Of a DNA stretch of 64,000 nucleotides, positions 47,265 to 57,500 are shown piece after piece. Both the position numbers and the translations under genes were made by a program. The notes under the pieces were generated by a model. The model did not search any database. It was given only the letters and a program-made list of their open reading frames with translations, and had not been told where the DNA came from. The DNA comes from Hoeflea phototrophica DFL-43. Lineage in GTDB: Bacteria; Pseudomonadota; Alphaproteobacteria; Rhizobiales; Rhizobiaceae. Each line of letters starts with the position of its first letter. The first letter of the stretch is position 1. The stretch lies in the NCBI RefSeq assembly GCF_000154705.2, contig NZ_CM002917.1, positions 124,001-188,000 on the forward strand, read 5' to 3'.

Positions 47265-48755
47265 ATGAACGTGCGTCATATAGCAAAATCGCTTTTGTCT
47301 TCAATCGCCGGTATCGCACTGGTTGGGTCTGTCCTGGTCACTGGTGTGCTCGTCGATCCGACCACAGGCCGGCTGGCAACCCCAGCCCAGGCCTCGCAGA
47401 ACATTATCAAGATCAAGAAGTCCGGTCCTGGTGTCTCAAAGCGTGTAAAGCTTGGTCTCAACAAGGCGATCGTCGTTGATTTGCCCACCGATGCCCATGA
47501 TATCCTAGTCGCCGACCCGGCGCTTGCCGATGCCGTGACACGGACATCGCGCAGGCTCTATCTGTTCGGTAAGACGGTAGGTCAGACCAACATTTTCGTT
47601 TTTGGCCCCAACGGCGAGGAAATCATCGCCATCGAACTTGAGATCGAGCGCGATGTTGCCGGCCTTGAGGTCCATCTGGCCCGTTTCCTTCCCGATTCCA
47701 ACATCCAAGTTGAGATCATCTCGGACAACATCGTGCTGACCGGTTCGGTGAGGACGCCGCAAGATGCGTCGCAAGCGGCCAGGCTGGCTGAGATATTCCT
47801 GACAGGTGGTGAAGCAACGACGCGTGTCACAACTGCCACCAGTGAAGGCGGGGACGCGGCTATCAACGCGGAAGATCGGCAGAAATCCAAGATCGTTAAC
47901 CTGCTCAAGATTGATGGTGAGGACCAGGTCACGCTCAAGGTGACCATTGCAGAGGTCAGCCGCCAGGTCCTCAAGCAGCTGGGTTTCAACACAACCATAA
48001 GCGGGGATGGCTCATCCAGTTTTGGCAACAGCCCATCGCCCTGGCTTTCGGTTCCCGGTCTTGCGTCCGTTGGATCCGTTGCCGGCACCATTTCGGGTGC
48101 GCGGATTTCCGCCGATATCAGCGCCCTTGAGCGCGCCGGTGTGATCCGCACCCTTGCAGAACCGAGCCTCACGGCCATTTCCGGTGAAGTTGCGCGCTTC
48201 AGTGTTGGCGGTTCGTTCGAGATCGAAAGTGAACGCGACGAAGATGGAACCATCTTCGAGGAGAAGGAATACGGAATAAAGCTCGAATTCACTCCTGTGG
48301 TTCTGGCGCCGGGGCGGATTTCGCTTCGCATTAAGACCGAAGTTTCCGAGCCGACATTCGAGGGTCAAAGCCCGCTGCCATCCATTCAGAAGCGCGAAGC
48401 CGAAACCTCTGTCGAGCTTCCTTCGGGTGGATCGATGGTCCTTGCCGGCTTGGTGCGTGACAGCTATCGCCAGACTATTTCGGGGATGCCTGGCGCTTCC
48501 AAGATCCCGGTTCTGGGAAGCCTGTTTCGCTCAAAGGAGTTCCTGCGCAATGAGACTGAACTGGTCATCATCGCTACCCCCTATCTCGTCAAACCCGTTG
48601 CTCGCAATGAGCTTTCCCGCCCGGATGACAACTTCAATGCGCCCAGCGATGGCGCCGGTTTCTTCCTTGGCCGGGTCAACCGTGTCTATGGCCAGATGGA
48701 AACCGGCTTGCCTGCCGGCCGCTACCACGGCGCAGTTGGCTTCATTTACAAGTGA
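47265..48755 (+). CDS. cpaC: Outer-membrane secretin CpaC/RcpA
   Basis: This 496-residue protein has a signal peptide ending near TPAQA, a pil_N domain (about 47-120; LPTDAHDILVADPALAD) and a BON-like domain (VEIISDNIVLTGSV). The secretin channel domain (about 225-460) includes VTIAEVSRQVLKQLGFN, LAEPSLTAISGE and VPVLGSLFRS-like segments. It forms the outer-membrane pore through which the Flp pilus passes. It ends in overlap with the alternative GTG start of cpaD. Confidence 0.95.
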   Translation: MNVRHIAKSLLSSIAGIALVGSVLVTGVLVDPTTGRLATPAQASQNIIKIKKSGPGVSKRVKLGLNKAIVVDLPTDAHDILVADPALADAVTRTSRRLYLFGKTVGQTNIFVFGPNGEEIIAIELEIERDVAGLEVHLARFLPDSNIQVEIISDNIVLTGSVRTPQDASQAARLAEIFLTGGEATTRVTTATSEGGDAAINAEDRQKSKIVNLLKIDGEDQVTLKVTIAEVSRQVLKQLGFNTTISGDGSSSFGNSPSPWLSVPGLASVGSVAGTISGARISADISALERAGVIRTLAEPSLTAISGEVARFSVGGSFEIESERDEDGTIFEEKEYGIKLEFTPVVLAPGRISLRIKTEVSEPTFEGQSPLPSIQKREAETSVELPSGGSMVLAGLVRDSYRQTISGMPGASKIPVLGSLFRSKEFLRNETELVIIATPYLVKPVARNELSRPDDNFNAPSDGAGFFLGRVNRVYGQMETGLPAGRYHGAVGFIYK

Positions 48756-48769
48756 TCAGGAACCCCACA

Positions 48770-49471
48770 ATGTTGAGCAAGATTTCAGTTCCAGCCACTC
48801 CTGATCTTCCCAGGGTCCGGTATCTCGCGATTTCGATGCTGGCCGCCGCGTCTGTGCTGACCGGCTGCGCGGGATGGGGTGGTAAGAGTGTGGTCGTCGG
48901 TGCGGTCCCCGACGATTATAGAACCAACCACCCGATCATTGTCGCCGAGCAAGAGCGCACGGTTGATATTCCCGTTGGCACCGGCGACCGTGAATTGACA
49001 ACATCCATGCGCGAGATCGTCCGTGGCGCGGCACACAGCTACCGCTCCAGTGCGTCGGGCGCAGTCCGCATCATGGTGCCGGTCGGCTCAGCCAATGCCG
49101 GCGCTGCTTCGATCCTTTCCGGTCAGGTAGCAAAGATTCTTCAGAAGGAGGGCGTTCCGCGTGATCGCATTCTCTCTTCGCCCTACAGCGTTTCGTCTCC
49201 CGACGACGCGGCGCCGATCCGCATCGCCTATCTAGCCATCACGGCGTCGACGGAAAAATGCGGTCGCTGGCCCGAGGATCTCGCCGCCGACACGACAGAG
49301 AACAAGCACTGGGCAAATTTTGGCTGCGCAAGCCAGAGCAACCTGGCCGCTCAGATTGCCAACCCCGGCGATCTCATAGCACCACGCGGCATGTCGCCGA
49401 TTGATGCAGAGCGCCGCTCGACAATTATTGAGACCTATCGGGAAAGCGGTGCCGGGCTTGGGGCACTTTGA
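48770..49471 (+). CDS. cpaD: Pilus assembly lipoprotein CpaD
   Basis: The start is taken at ATG 48770 with AGGA upstream; GTG 48752, overlapping the cpaC stop, is an alternative that adds six residues. The protein of about 233 residues has a lipobox (SVLTGCAG) and the CpaD domain (VPDDYRTNHPIIVAEQERTV at the start, GCASQSNLAAQIANPGDLIA near the end). It is an outer-membrane-associated partner of the secretin. Confidence 0.92.
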   Translation: MLSKISVPATPDLPRVRYLAISMLAAASVLTGCAGWGGKSVVVGAVPDDYRTNHPIIVAEQERTVDIPVGTGDRELTTSMREIVRGAAHSYRSSASGAVRIMVPVGSANAGAASILSGQVAKILQKEGVPRDRILSSPYSVSSPDDAAPIRIAYLAITASTEKCGRWPEDLAADTTENKHWANFGCASQSNLAAQIANPGDLIAPRGMSPIDAERRSTIIETYRESGAGLGAL

Positions 49472-49514
49472 TGGAAAAATTACGGCACGCGACCTCTGAA
49501 GCAGGACAATCGTA

Positions 49515-50801
49515 ATGACAGAACTAGATTATTCGCTCGAGCAGTCAGAACCGGCCGAAACGGTCGAAGTTGAAACTGCACGTGGGGACTTTGACCGGAT
49601 CAGACCGCTGCCCCGCATTTCGGTGCATGCATTTTACGAGACCGAAGGCCTGGCCAAGACCATGGAACGCTGCGGCGAGGATCGCCGCATGGCCAAGGTC
49701 AATCTCCGAGTGAATTCAGGCGGTGTATCGGCGGCAACCAACATGTTTGCCTCTTCACCGACACCCAATCTGCTGATCCTGGAAACCAACGCTGATGGCG
49801 CAACACTGATCGCAGAGCTCGGAGAACTCGCCAATTATTGCGATCCTGATACCCGCGTGGTGGTGATTGGCCACGTCAATGATGTATCGCTGTATCGCGA
49901 GCTGGTGCGCAATGGCGTGTCCGAATACATCGTTGCACCGGTGTCAATGGCTGATGTGATCGGTGTTGTCTCCTCCATCTTTGTCGACCCCGAGGCAGCC
50001 CCTCTGGGCAAGTCCATTGCCTTCGTCGGCGCAAAGGGCGGCGTCGGTTCATCGACATTGGCGCACAATTGCGCCTGGAGCATTTCAAGCCTTTTCTCGA
50101 GCGAGGTCATTCTCGCCGATCTTGACCTCGCTTTCGGGACCGCCAACCTGAATTTTGACAATGATCCGACCCAGGGCATTGCCGAAGCGGTGTTCTCACC
50201 CGATCGCCTTGATGAAGTGTTTCTTGATCGCCTGCTCGCGAAGTGTTCGGAACATCTCTCGATGCTGGCCGCGCCATCAATGCTTGACCGGACCTATGAT
50301 TTTTCCGGCGATGCATTCCTGCCGATCCTGGAGATCGTTCAGCGCAATGCGCCAGTCTCGGTGCTCGATGTGCCGCATATCTGGTCTGACTGGAGCCGAA
50401 AGATTCTCAGCGCTGCGGATGAGGTCGTCATCACCGCCACACCTGATCTTGCCAACCTTCGCAACACCAAGAATCTGTTCGATACACTGCGCAAGCTGCG
50501 GCCAAACGATCATCCGCCGTTCCTGATCCTCAACCAGGTCGGTATGGCCAAGCGACCGGAGATTGCTCCGGAAGTCTTCTGCGATCCGCTGGAAATCGAG
50601 CCGTTGGCAATCATTCCGTTTGATGCGCCGCTGTTTGGCGAGGCAGCCAATTCCGGCCTGATGATTTCCGAATCTGCAGCCAAGTCGCCAGTGGCGGAGT
50701 CCTTTTCACAGATCGCGCATGTGGTCACCGGGCGGGCTGAAATGAAAAAACGCAAAAAAGCGGGCCTCGCATCCCTTATGGGCATGCTCGGTCGCAAGTA
50801 A
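49515..50801 (+). CDS. cpaE: Pilus assembly ATPase CpaE/TadZ
   Basis: This 428-residue protein has an atypical receiver-like N-terminal domain (about 75-160) and a ParA/MinD-type ATPase domain with the deviant Walker A GAKGGVGSS at residues 172-180. It positions the pilus machine at the pole or membrane in other bacteria. The C-terminus is lysine-rich (KKRKKAG). It is in the cpaA-F order typical of Rhizobiales and Caulobacter. Confidence 0.94.
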   Translation: MTELDYSLEQSEPAETVEVETARGDFDRIRPLPRISVHAFYETEGLAKTMERCGEDRRMAKVNLRVNSGGVSAATNMFASSPTPNLLILETNADGATLIAELGELANYCDPDTRVVVIGHVNDVSLYRELVRNGVSEYIVAPVSMADVIGVVSSIFVDPEAAPLGKSIAFVGAKGGVGSSTLAHNCAWSISSLFSSEVILADLDLAFGTANLNFDNDPTQGIAEAVFSPDRLDEVFLDRLLAKCSEHLSMLAAPSMLDRTYDFSGDAFLPILEIVQRNAPVSVLDVPHIWSDWSRKILSAADEVVITATPDLANLRNTKNLFDTLRKLRPNDHPPFLILNQVGMAKRPEIAPEVFCDPLEIEPLAIIPFDAPLFGEAANSGLMISESAAKSPVAESFSQIAHVVTGRAEMKKRKKAGLASLMGMLGRK

Positions 50802-50826
50802 CAGCCAAACTGGAGTTCGCAACAAC

Positions 50827-52332
50827 ATGTTCGGCAAACGCAGCAACGATGGATCCGTGAAGGCGCCGATGGCCCCAGTGCCAAAGCCGTCGGTAGCGGC
50901 TGAGGCTATGGCCACGCAACCGGCCGCGGAAGCGGCGCCGGTCGCGCCAATTCCTGCTACCGCCCAGGCTCCTGCGGCTGCGCCCCAGCCGGAACCGGTT
51001 GCCTCGGTTCGCCGAGAAGAACCCCCGGCAAAGCGCAAATCAGCACGCAACGAGGCCTATTACGACACCAAGAGCCAGGTTTTCTCGGCGCTGATCGATA
51101 CCATTGACCTTTCTCAGCTGGCCAAGCTTGACGCCGAAAGCGCGCGCGAGGAAATCAGGGATATCGTCAACGATATCATCACCATCAAGAACTTTGCGCT
51201 GTCCATCGCAGAGCAGGAAGAACTGCTCGACGATATCTGCAACGACGTTTTGGGCTACGGACCGCTGGAGCCATTGCTTGCCCGTGATGACATCGCCGAC
51301 ATCATGGTCAATGGCGCTGGTAAGACCTACATCGAAGTCTCCGGCAAGGTCCAGGAAACAGACGTCCGGTTTCGCGACAACGGCCAGCTTCTGTCAATCT
51401 GCCAGCGAATCGTGAGCCAGGTTGGCCGCCGGGTCGATGAATCGAGCCCGATCTGCGACGCCCGTCTCCCTGACGGTTCCCGCGTCAACGTGATTGCGCC
51501 ACCGCTCGCCATCGATGGTGCCGCGCTTACCATTCGTAAGTTCAAAAAGGACAAGCTGACGCTGGATCAGCTGGTCAAATTTGGCGCGATCACGCCGGAA
51601 GGCGCTGTGTTGTTGCAGATTATCGGGCGCGTGCGTTGCAATGTCGTCATTTCCGGCGGCACCGGTTCCGGTAAGACAACGCTTCTCAATTGCTTGACGG
51701 CCTATATCGACACCGATGAGCGGGTGATCACCTGCGAAGACTCGGCAGAACTGCAGCTGCAGCAGCCGCATGTGGTGCGGCTTGAAACCCGCCCGCCCAA
51801 TATCGAAGGTGAGGGCGAAATCACCATGCGTGATCTGGTCAAGAACTGTCTCCGCATGCGACCTGAGCGCATTGTCGTGGGTGAGGTTCGTGGCCCCGAG
51901 GTGTTCGACCTTCTTCAGGCGATGAACACCGGCCACGACGGCTCGATGGGTACAATTCATGCCAACAGCCCGCGTGAATGTCTCAGCCGTATGGAATCCA
52001 TGATCGCCATGGGCGGTTTCACACTGCCGGCCAAGACCGTTCGTGAAATTATCTCCGGTTCGGTCGATGTTGTGATCCAGGCAACGCGCCTAAGGGATGG
52101 TTCACGCCGTATCACCCACATCACCGAGGTTGTCGGCATGGAAGGCGATGTCATCATCACCCAGGATCTGATGAAGTACGAGATGGTCGGCGAAGACGCC
52201 AATGGCAAGATCATCGGGGAGCATCGGTCCACGGGCATTGGCCGTCCGCATTTCTGGGATCGGGCACGCTATTACGGTGAAGACAAGCGCCTGGCCGCTG
52301 CCCTCGACGCCATGGAAAAAATGACCTCTTAA
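50827..52332 (+). CDS. cpaF: Pilus extension ATPase CpaF/TadA
   Basis: This 501-residue ATPase of the type II/IV secretion superfamily has Walker [10 protein letters not shown] at residues 277-285. The Asp box is around [10 protein letters not shown], the Walker B region is [17 protein letters not shown], and the His box is [13 protein letters not shown]. An Ala/Pro-rich linker (about 13-60) precedes the conserved N-terminal domain. It powers pilus extension, and probably retraction, through TadB and TadC. Confidence 0.95.
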   Translation: MFGKRSNDGSVKAPMAPVPKPSVAAEAMATQPAAEAAPVAPIPATAQAPAAAPQPEPVASVRREEPPAKRKSARNEAYYDTKSQVFSALIDTIDLSQLAKLDAESAREEIRDIVNDIITIKNFALSIAEQEELLDDICNDVLGYGPLEPLLARDDIADIMVNGAGKTYIEVSGKVQETDVRFRDNGQLLSICQRIVSQVGRRVDESSPICDARLPDGSRVNVIAPPLAIDGAALTIRKFKKDKLTLDQLVKFGAITPEGAVLLQIIGRVRCNVVISGGTGSGKTTLLNCLTAYIDTDERVITCEDSAELQLQQPHVVRLETRPPNIEGEGEITMRDLVKNCLRMRPERIVVGEVRGPEVFDLLQAMNTGHDGSMGTIHANSPRECLSRMESMIAMGGFTLPAKTVREIISGSVDVVIQATRLRDGSRRITHITEVVGMEGDVIITQDLMKYEMVGEDANGKIIGEHRSTGIGRPHFWDRARYYGEDKRLAAALDAMEKMTS

Positions 52333-52344
52333 GGAGACGCAAGC

Positions 52345-53355
52345 GTGTTTGGTCTGGATACAGTTGTGGTCGCAATTATCGGTCTGGCTGCGCTGTCAGC
52401 CGGGGCGCTGGGTTACGGCGTGCTCTACAGCCGTATCGAAGGCGACCGCAAGGCAGAAAACCGGGTCAAGCGGGTCAAGGCTGCTGAAACCGACCGCAGC
52501 AAGGCCTCAGCGGCACGCGACCGGCTCGCCGAGGCCAACAAGCGGCGGAAGTCGGTTCAGGATTCGCTCAAAACGCTCGACGAGAAAAACAAGGAAAACG
52601 ATAAGAAGACCTCCCCGCCGCTCAAGGACAAGATTGGACAGGCGGGTTTGCCGTTCTCGCTTGGCCAGTTCTATATGATCTCGCTGGTGTTGGGTCTTGT
52701 TGCTGGTCTAGTCGGTTTCGTTGCCTATGGCAGCCCGCTCGTTGCCGCGGGGATTGCGATCATTTTTGGTGCCGGAGTGCCTCGGTGGATCGTAGGATAT
52801 CTGCGCAACCGTCGTCTCAAGGCGTTCCTCTCCGAGTTTCCCAACGCGCTTGATATCATGGTCCGCTCGATCAAGTCCGGCCTGCCGCTCAATGACGCGA
52901 TCCGGATGATTTCTGCTGAGGGCCAGGAGCCGGTGCGGACCGAATTCAAGCGCATTGTCGATTCGCAACAAATGGGCATGAATATACCCGAAGCATGCGC
53001 CAGGCTTTACAGCAGGATTCCGCTGTCCGAAGCCAATTTCTTTTCCATCGTGATCGCGATTCAGGCGCAGGCAGGTGGCAATCTGTCTGAAGCTCTGGGC
53101 AATCTTTCGCGCGTTCTGCGCGACCGCAAGAAGATGAAGGCGAAGATCAACGCTTTGTCGATGGAAGCAAAGGCTTCAGCGGCAATCATTGGCGCATTGC
53201 CATTCATTGTGGCCCTTCTGGTCTACTTAACTTCTCCGGATTACATCATGATCCTGTTCACCGACACCCGCGGGCACCTCATTCTCGGCGCTTCAGCAAT
53301 CTGGATGTCGATTGGCATCCTCGTGATGCGCAACATGATCAATTTTGACATTTAG
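52345..53355 (+). CDS. tadB: Inner-membrane platform protein TadB
   Basis: The start is GTG 52345 with AAGGAG upstream. The 336-residue protein has an N-terminal helix, a long charged coiled-coil stretch (about 30-95, rich in Lys and Glu) and a type II secretion F domain (FPNALDIMVRSIKSGLPLND). C-terminal membrane helices follow. It forms the inner-membrane platform with TadC. Confidence 0.93.
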   Translation: MFGLDTVVVAIIGLAALSAGALGYGVLYSRIEGDRKAENRVKRVKAAETDRSKASAARDRLAEANKRRKSVQDSLKTLDEKNKENDKKTSPPLKDKIGQAGLPFSLGQFYMISLVLGLVAGLVGFVAYGSPLVAAGIAIIFGAGVPRWIVGYLRNRRLKAFLSEFPNALDIMVRSIKSGLPLNDAIRMISAEGQEPVRTEFKRIVDSQQMGMNIPEACARLYSRIPLSEANFFSIVIAIQAQAGGNLSEALGNLSRVLRDRKKMKAKINALSMEAKASAAIIGALPFIVALLVYLTSPDYIMILFTDTRGHLILGASAIWMSIGILVMRNMINFDI

Positions 53356-53367
53356 GGTGGACAAATC

Positions 53368-54363
53368 ATGCTTTCCGATATTGCGTCTTCCCTCACAGAT
53401 CCGGCCTATCTGGTCCCGATCCTTGTCTCCGTGGCGGTGTTTGCAACCCTGTTCACCATTATGGCGCCATACTTCGAGCGCGGCGATCTCGACAAGCGAA
53501 TGAAATCGGCTGCTCTGGAGCGCGACGAAATCCGGGCTCGGGAGCGCGCGCGTTTGCATGCCGAGCAATCGCGCGGTGGTTCCAAGAGCGCCGGGCTGCG
53601 CGCCCACAACAACGCATCAGTTCGCGGCATTGTTGAACAGCTCAATCTGCGTAAAGCGCTGGCCGACGATGCGACCGTCGCCAAACTCCGTGCTGCGGGA
53701 TATCGGACCCAGAATGCGCTGAATATGTTCTTGCTGGCGCGCTTTGTGCTGCCCTTCTTTTTCTTCGTTGCGGCGGTGGTCTATGTTTTTGTTTTGGAGA
53801 ACATGACGGACAAGCCGACAACGGTGCGTCTGTTGGCCTGTATCGTTGCTGCCTATGCGGGCTTCTATGCACCCAACATATTCATCTCAAACCAGTCCAA
53901 AAAACGCCAGCAGTCGATCAAGATGGCATGGCCGGACGCGCTTGACCTGCTGCTTATCTGTGTGGAATCGGGGGTCTCCATTGAGGCTGCGATGAAGCGG
54001 GTTGCCGAGGAGATCGCTATTCAGTCGACGGCTCTGGCCGAGGAGTTTCTCCTGACCACGGCTGAGCTGTCCTATCTGCAGGACCGTCGCGTAGCCTTTG
54101 AAAACCTGGGCAACCGGACCGGACTGGAGGCGGTCAAGTCGGTAACTCAGGCGCTGATCCAGTCAGAACGTTACGGTACACCGATCGCTCAAGCGTTGCG
54201 GGTGCTTGCGCAGGAAAGCCGCGATGCGCGGATGACCGAGGCCGAGAAGAAGGCTGCGGCCCTTCCGCCCAAATTGACCGTGCCCATGATCCTGTTCTTC
54301 CTGCCGGTTCTGATCGGCGTTATCCTCGGCCCAGCCGCGATCCAGGTGATGGACAGGTTCTAA
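53368..54363 (+). CDS. tadC: Inner-membrane platform protein TadC
   Basis: This 331-residue protein has an N-terminal membrane segment, an Arg/Glu-rich cytoplasmic region, and a T2SS F domain (WPDALDLLLICVESGVSIEA). It ends in a hydrophobic helix (MILFFLPVLIGVILG). It lies 12 bases after tadB and is the last plus-strand gene of the pilus locus; tadD is convergent. Confidence 0.93.
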   Translation: MLSDIASSLTDPAYLVPILVSVAVFATLFTIMAPYFERGDLDKRMKSAALERDEIRARERARLHAEQSRGGSKSAGLRAHNNASVRGIVEQLNLRKALADDATVAKLRAAGYRTQNALNMFLLARFVLPFFFFVAAVVYVFVLENMTDKPTTVRLLACIVAAYAGFYAPNIFISNQSKKRQQSIKMAWPDALDLLLICVESGVSIEAAMKRVAEEIAIQSTALAEEFLLTTAELSYLQDRRVAFENLGNRTGLEAVKSVTQALIQSERYGTPIAQALRVLAQESRDARMTEAEKKAAALPPKLTVPMILFFLPVLIGVILGPAAIQVMDRF

Positions 54364-54685
54364 AAATCCAACAAGGCGTCAAGCGGACCGGGGCGGGAGC
54401 TGCGCAACCCGTTGCGAAAATCAAACTCGACTGATCGGGCGAGTTGGGATCGTATCCACAGGAGAGGTAGGCAAGCCAGACCGGGCGCAATCCCGCAGGA
54501 TGCGCGGGCAATGTCGATCAATCGAGAAACTGGAGACATTCCGGGAGAAGCTGGAAGCGAGAACCTGGGGCTTCGTGGCTTGTGGCCCGCCATGCGCCGG
54601 GGAGATCAAACTCAGCCCTGACGGGCTTGTAACCGCTCAATTGACTGCAGGGATGATTTGCACGGCGCCCGAAGCAAAAAGAGGC
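54364..54685. other. 322-base region between convergent tadC and tadD, no gene seen
   Basis: No frame here has a ribosome-binding site or family resemblance. Small hairpins exist (CCCGC/GCGGG at 54492-54508; AGCCC/GGGCT at 54614-54627), but none has a T-run, so I cannot call a terminator. It probably holds the 3' ends of both transcripts. Confidence 0.5.
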
Positions 54686-55501
54686 CTAGTTGGTGTTCTT
54701 CCTGTCGTTGTCCTTGAGCTTGTTCCAGGCATTTTGCTGCGACAGCATGCTGCGCAGATAGGTCACATTGGCCTGCGCCTGCTCCGGTGAGAGTTCGGCA
54801 CTGGCGATTTTCTCGGCTTCGCCGAAGCGGCCTTGCAGGCCGACGACCAATGCGAGGTTCTGCCGCACACGGCTGTCGGCGCCGGGTTGCTGAACAGCTG
54901 AAGCAAGATAGGTCTCTGCAGTTCGCAAGTCACCCTGGAGCAGATAGGACATACCGAGATTGGAGAGGATCGACGGCTCGTTTGGCTTGATGTCGAGTGC
55001 TTTGCGATAGCGGTTGCGTGCGCCCGCCGGATCACCCATCTGGTCAAGGATAGCGCCCTCGGCGGACAGCAATTGCCAATCCGGCCGGTCGGGCGTTTGT
55101 GCCCGTCGGATCGCGTCCAGGGCCTTGTCAAACTGGCCTCCGCCCGCCAACGCCTTGCCATAGGCTGCAAGAACTGTGCGGTCGGTCGGATTGTGGATCG
55201 CCACCTGCTGCATCACTGCCAGCGCCTGCGAAGACCGCCCGCCCATGGTCAGAACCGAAGCGTAGTGCATTCCGATCGCCGGGTCCTTCGGATTGCGGTC
55301 ATAGGCACGGCCAACCTGCTCGGCGGCGGAATGCAGCTCGGCTGCATTCATGCTTTCAAGCGGCTTGTTCATCGAAGGAATCGACCCGGTGGTCAACTTA
55401 CCTTTGGAGGCGCAGCCGGCAAGCGATATGCCGATCGCAGCGACACAGACGGCTGTGAACAGTCGGCGGGAGAAATTGGAGCGGATACCTGGCTTCAACA
55501 T
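54686..55501 (-). CDS. tadD: TPR lipoprotein TadD
   Basis: The start is ATG 55501, giving 271 residues; a TTG at 55534 is an alternative. The protein has a lipobox (IGISLAGCAS) and several tetratricopeptide repeats (PKDPAIGMHYASVLTMGG; KPNEPSILSNLGMSYLLQG). TadD is thought to act as a pilotin-like helper for the secretin. It is on the opposite strand to the rest of the cpa/tad assembly genes and has its own promoter region with two GTTAAC motifs. Confidence 0.9.
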   Translation of the reverse strand: MLKPGIRSNFSRRLFTAVCVAAIGISLAGCASKGKLTTGSIPSMNKPLESMNAAELHSAAEQVGRAYDRNPKDPAIGMHYASVLTMGGRSSQALAVMQQVAIHNPTDRTVLAAYGKALAGGGQFDKALDAIRRAQTPDRPDWQLLSAEGAILDQMGDPAGARNRYRKALDIKPNEPSILSNLGMSYLLQGDLRTAETYLASAVQQPGADSRVRQNLALVVGLQGRFGEAEKIASAELSPEQAQANVTYLRSMLSQQNAWNKLKDNDRKNTN

Positions 55502-55661
55502 TGACCTGATCCCGAGGGTTGTGGGCCGCGGCAACCCGACAACAGGAGCGCCGCAATATTCGTTCCAGCAATAATCTGTTAACCCTAATCAACCGTTAAC
55601 AAGCGATTCTTCGTGACAGGCTTTGACCGGGCAGGGACCAAAGAAGACGCAAGGAGAAACC

Positions 55662-57056
55662 ATGCCGCCCTATCAGTTCATCGAAAGACCTTCGCCCTTT
55701 GCACCGATGTCCTCAGCCTCCTTGCCTGTCTGGGCCATCTCGCGCGCGGATCTGGAAAGGGGTCAATTCGACAAGACCGCGCTGGCCTGGGCCACAAGCG
55801 CTGGTTTCAACGCCGCTGAAGGATCGCTGCTGCTCGCCCCCTCGCGGCATGGCAAGCTCGCCGGCGCGCTGTTTGGACTCGGCGATGAAACCGAGTGCAA
55901 CCCCTTCATTGGCGGCAAGCTTGCCCGTGCGCTTCCCGCCGGTGACTGGCACATCGAGACCTCCCCGATCTCAGGCGCCGTTATGGCGCTGGCCTTCGGC
56001 ATGGGGGCCTACCGTTATGAGAGCTATAGGAAGCCGGCTCCGGCTGGTCCGCGTCTGGTAATCCCCGCCGATGCCGATGCGGACACCATCACCCGGACGG
56101 TGGCAGCGGTGTCGCTGGCTCGCGATCTGGTCAACACGCCTGCCAACGACATGGGCCCCGACGCGCTGGAAACCGTCTTTCTGGCTCTTGCCAAACGCTA
56201 CAAGGCAAAGACGAAAGTGGTCACCGGCGATGCGCTGCTGTCTGCGAATTTTCCGATGATCCATGCGGTCGGCCGGGCGGCGGAGCAGGCGCCGCGGCTT
56301 CTCGAAATGCGGTGGGGCAAGAAGGGTGCGCCGAAGCTCACCCTGGTCGGCAAAGGTGTCTGTTTTGACACCGGCGGCCTCGACATCAAGCCCGCATCCT
56401 CGATGCTGTTGATGAAAAAAGACATGGGCGGGGCAGCCAATGTGCTGGCGTTGGCGATGATGATCATGGATGCCGGCCTCGCTGTTGATTTGCGGGTGCT
56501 GATTCCCGCCGTCGAGAATTCCATATCTGCCTCCGCCTTCCGCCCGGGCGATGTGCTTACGAGTAGAAAAGGGCTGACAGTTCAAATCGACAACACCGAT
56601 GCCGAGGGCCGCCTGGTTCTGGCTGATGCGCTGAGCTACGCTTGCGAGGACAAGCCGGCCCTCATCGTCGACATGGCGACATTGACTGGGGCCGCCCGTG
56701 TGGCGCTTGGTCCCGATCTGCCACCGTTCTACACCGACGATGAAACTCTTGCCGGCAGTCTCTCGGAGTCATCGCGCGCGGTTGCCGATCCGATGTGGCG
56801 AATGCCGCTCTACAAGCCCTATGAAGCGGATGTGAAAGCCAGGATCGCCGATCTTACCAACGCGCCGTCAGGCGGCTTTGCAGGCTCGATCACAGCGGCA
56901 CTGTTCCTCAAACGTTTTATCGAACCTGAGGTGAGTTGGGTGCATTTTGATATCTTTGCCTGGTCGCCAAAGGAAAGGCCGCATGGGCCGGTTGGCGGCG
57001 AAGCACAGGCAATCCGCGCCTTGTTTGATGTCGTCAGTCAGCGTTACCCGGCCTGA
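55662..57056 (+). CDS. Leucyl aminopeptidase family protein (M17)
   Basis: The start is ATG 55662 with AAGGAG upstream, giving 464 residues. The two-metal active site is clear: GKGVCFDTGGLDIKP, MKKDMGGAA, and the M17 signature NTDAEGRLVLADAL (residues 311 on). It is a cytoplasmic aminopeptidase, probably hexameric. It is followed by a MarR-type gene and an NlpC/P60 peptidase on the same strand, which suggests a shared role in peptide, perhaps murein-peptide, turnover. Confidence 0.92.
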   Translation: MPPYQFIERPSPFAPMSSASLPVWAISRADLERGQFDKTALAWATSAGFNAAEGSLLLAPSRHGKLAGALFGLGDETECNPFIGGKLARALPAGDWHIETSPISGAVMALAFGMGAYRYESYRKPAPAGPRLVIPADADADTITRTVAAVSLARDLVNTPANDMGPDALETVFLALAKRYKAKTKVVTGDALLSANFPMIHAVGRAAEQAPRLLEMRWGKKGAPKLTLVGKGVCFDTGGLDIKPASSMLLMKKDMGGAANVLALAMMIMDAGLAVDLRVLIPAVENSISASAFRPGDVLTSRKGLTVQIDNTDAEGRLVLADALSYACEDKPALIVDMATLTGAARVALGPDLPPFYTDDETLAGSLSESSRAVADPMWRMPLYKPYEADVKARIADLTNAPSGGFAGSITAALFLKRFIEPEVSWVHFDIFAWSPKERPHGPVGGEAQAIRALFDVVSQRYPA

Positions 57057-57131
57057 AGTCGGCCCTTTGCCTTGCGCGCCAATATGGTTTCGTTCAAAGT
57101 AGACCGGTTCCGTAACGACCAAGGCGTGCGT

Positions 57132-57500
57132 ATGTCAGTTGATCTCAGACCCTCGGAAGCGCTCGGTCTTTGGCATGCCGCCACACTCGAACATGTCCGT
57201 TTGATTGGCCCCGATCTGACCATTCGGCAATTGGCGATCCTGCTGCATATCTATTTGGCCGCCCCGCCGCACACGGTGCGTGGCCTTGCCGCCATGCTTG
57301 GAGTGACAAAACCGGTCATCACCCGAGCGCTCGACACGATGGGCCATATGGGGCTCGTACGCCGCGTGCGTGACGAGCGGGACCGCAGAAACGTGGTGAT
57401 CAAGCGAACCGTTGAAGGTTCGTTGTTTGTCGAAAGGCTCGGCGACATCATCATCACGGAAGGCCGGAAGCTCACCGCAGCAGAGCCAAAGACCCCATGA
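57132..57500 (+). CDS. MarR family winged-helix regulator
   Basis: The start is taken at ATG 57132 (AAGG upstream), giving 122 residues; ATG 57084 and TTG 57072 are possible earlier starts. The winged helix includes LTIRQLAILLHIYLAAPPHT, a recognition helix GVTKPVITRALDTM and a wing RRVRDERDRRNVVI. The stop overlaps the NlpC/P60 start as ATGA, so the regulator is coupled to the peptidase and may control this small operon. The effector is unknown. Confidence 0.85.
   Translation: MSVDLRPSEALGLWHAATLEHVRLIGPDLTIRQLAILLHIYLAAPPHTVRGLAAMLGVTKPVITRALDTMGHMGLVRRVRDERDRRNVVIKRTVEGSLFVERLGDIIITEGRKLTAAEPKTP

Noticed and set aside
54412..54621. A 69-codon plus-strand frame between tadC and tadD
   Set aside because: It has no ribosome-binding site, no domain, and an Arg/Gly/Pro-rich composition typical of non-coding frames.
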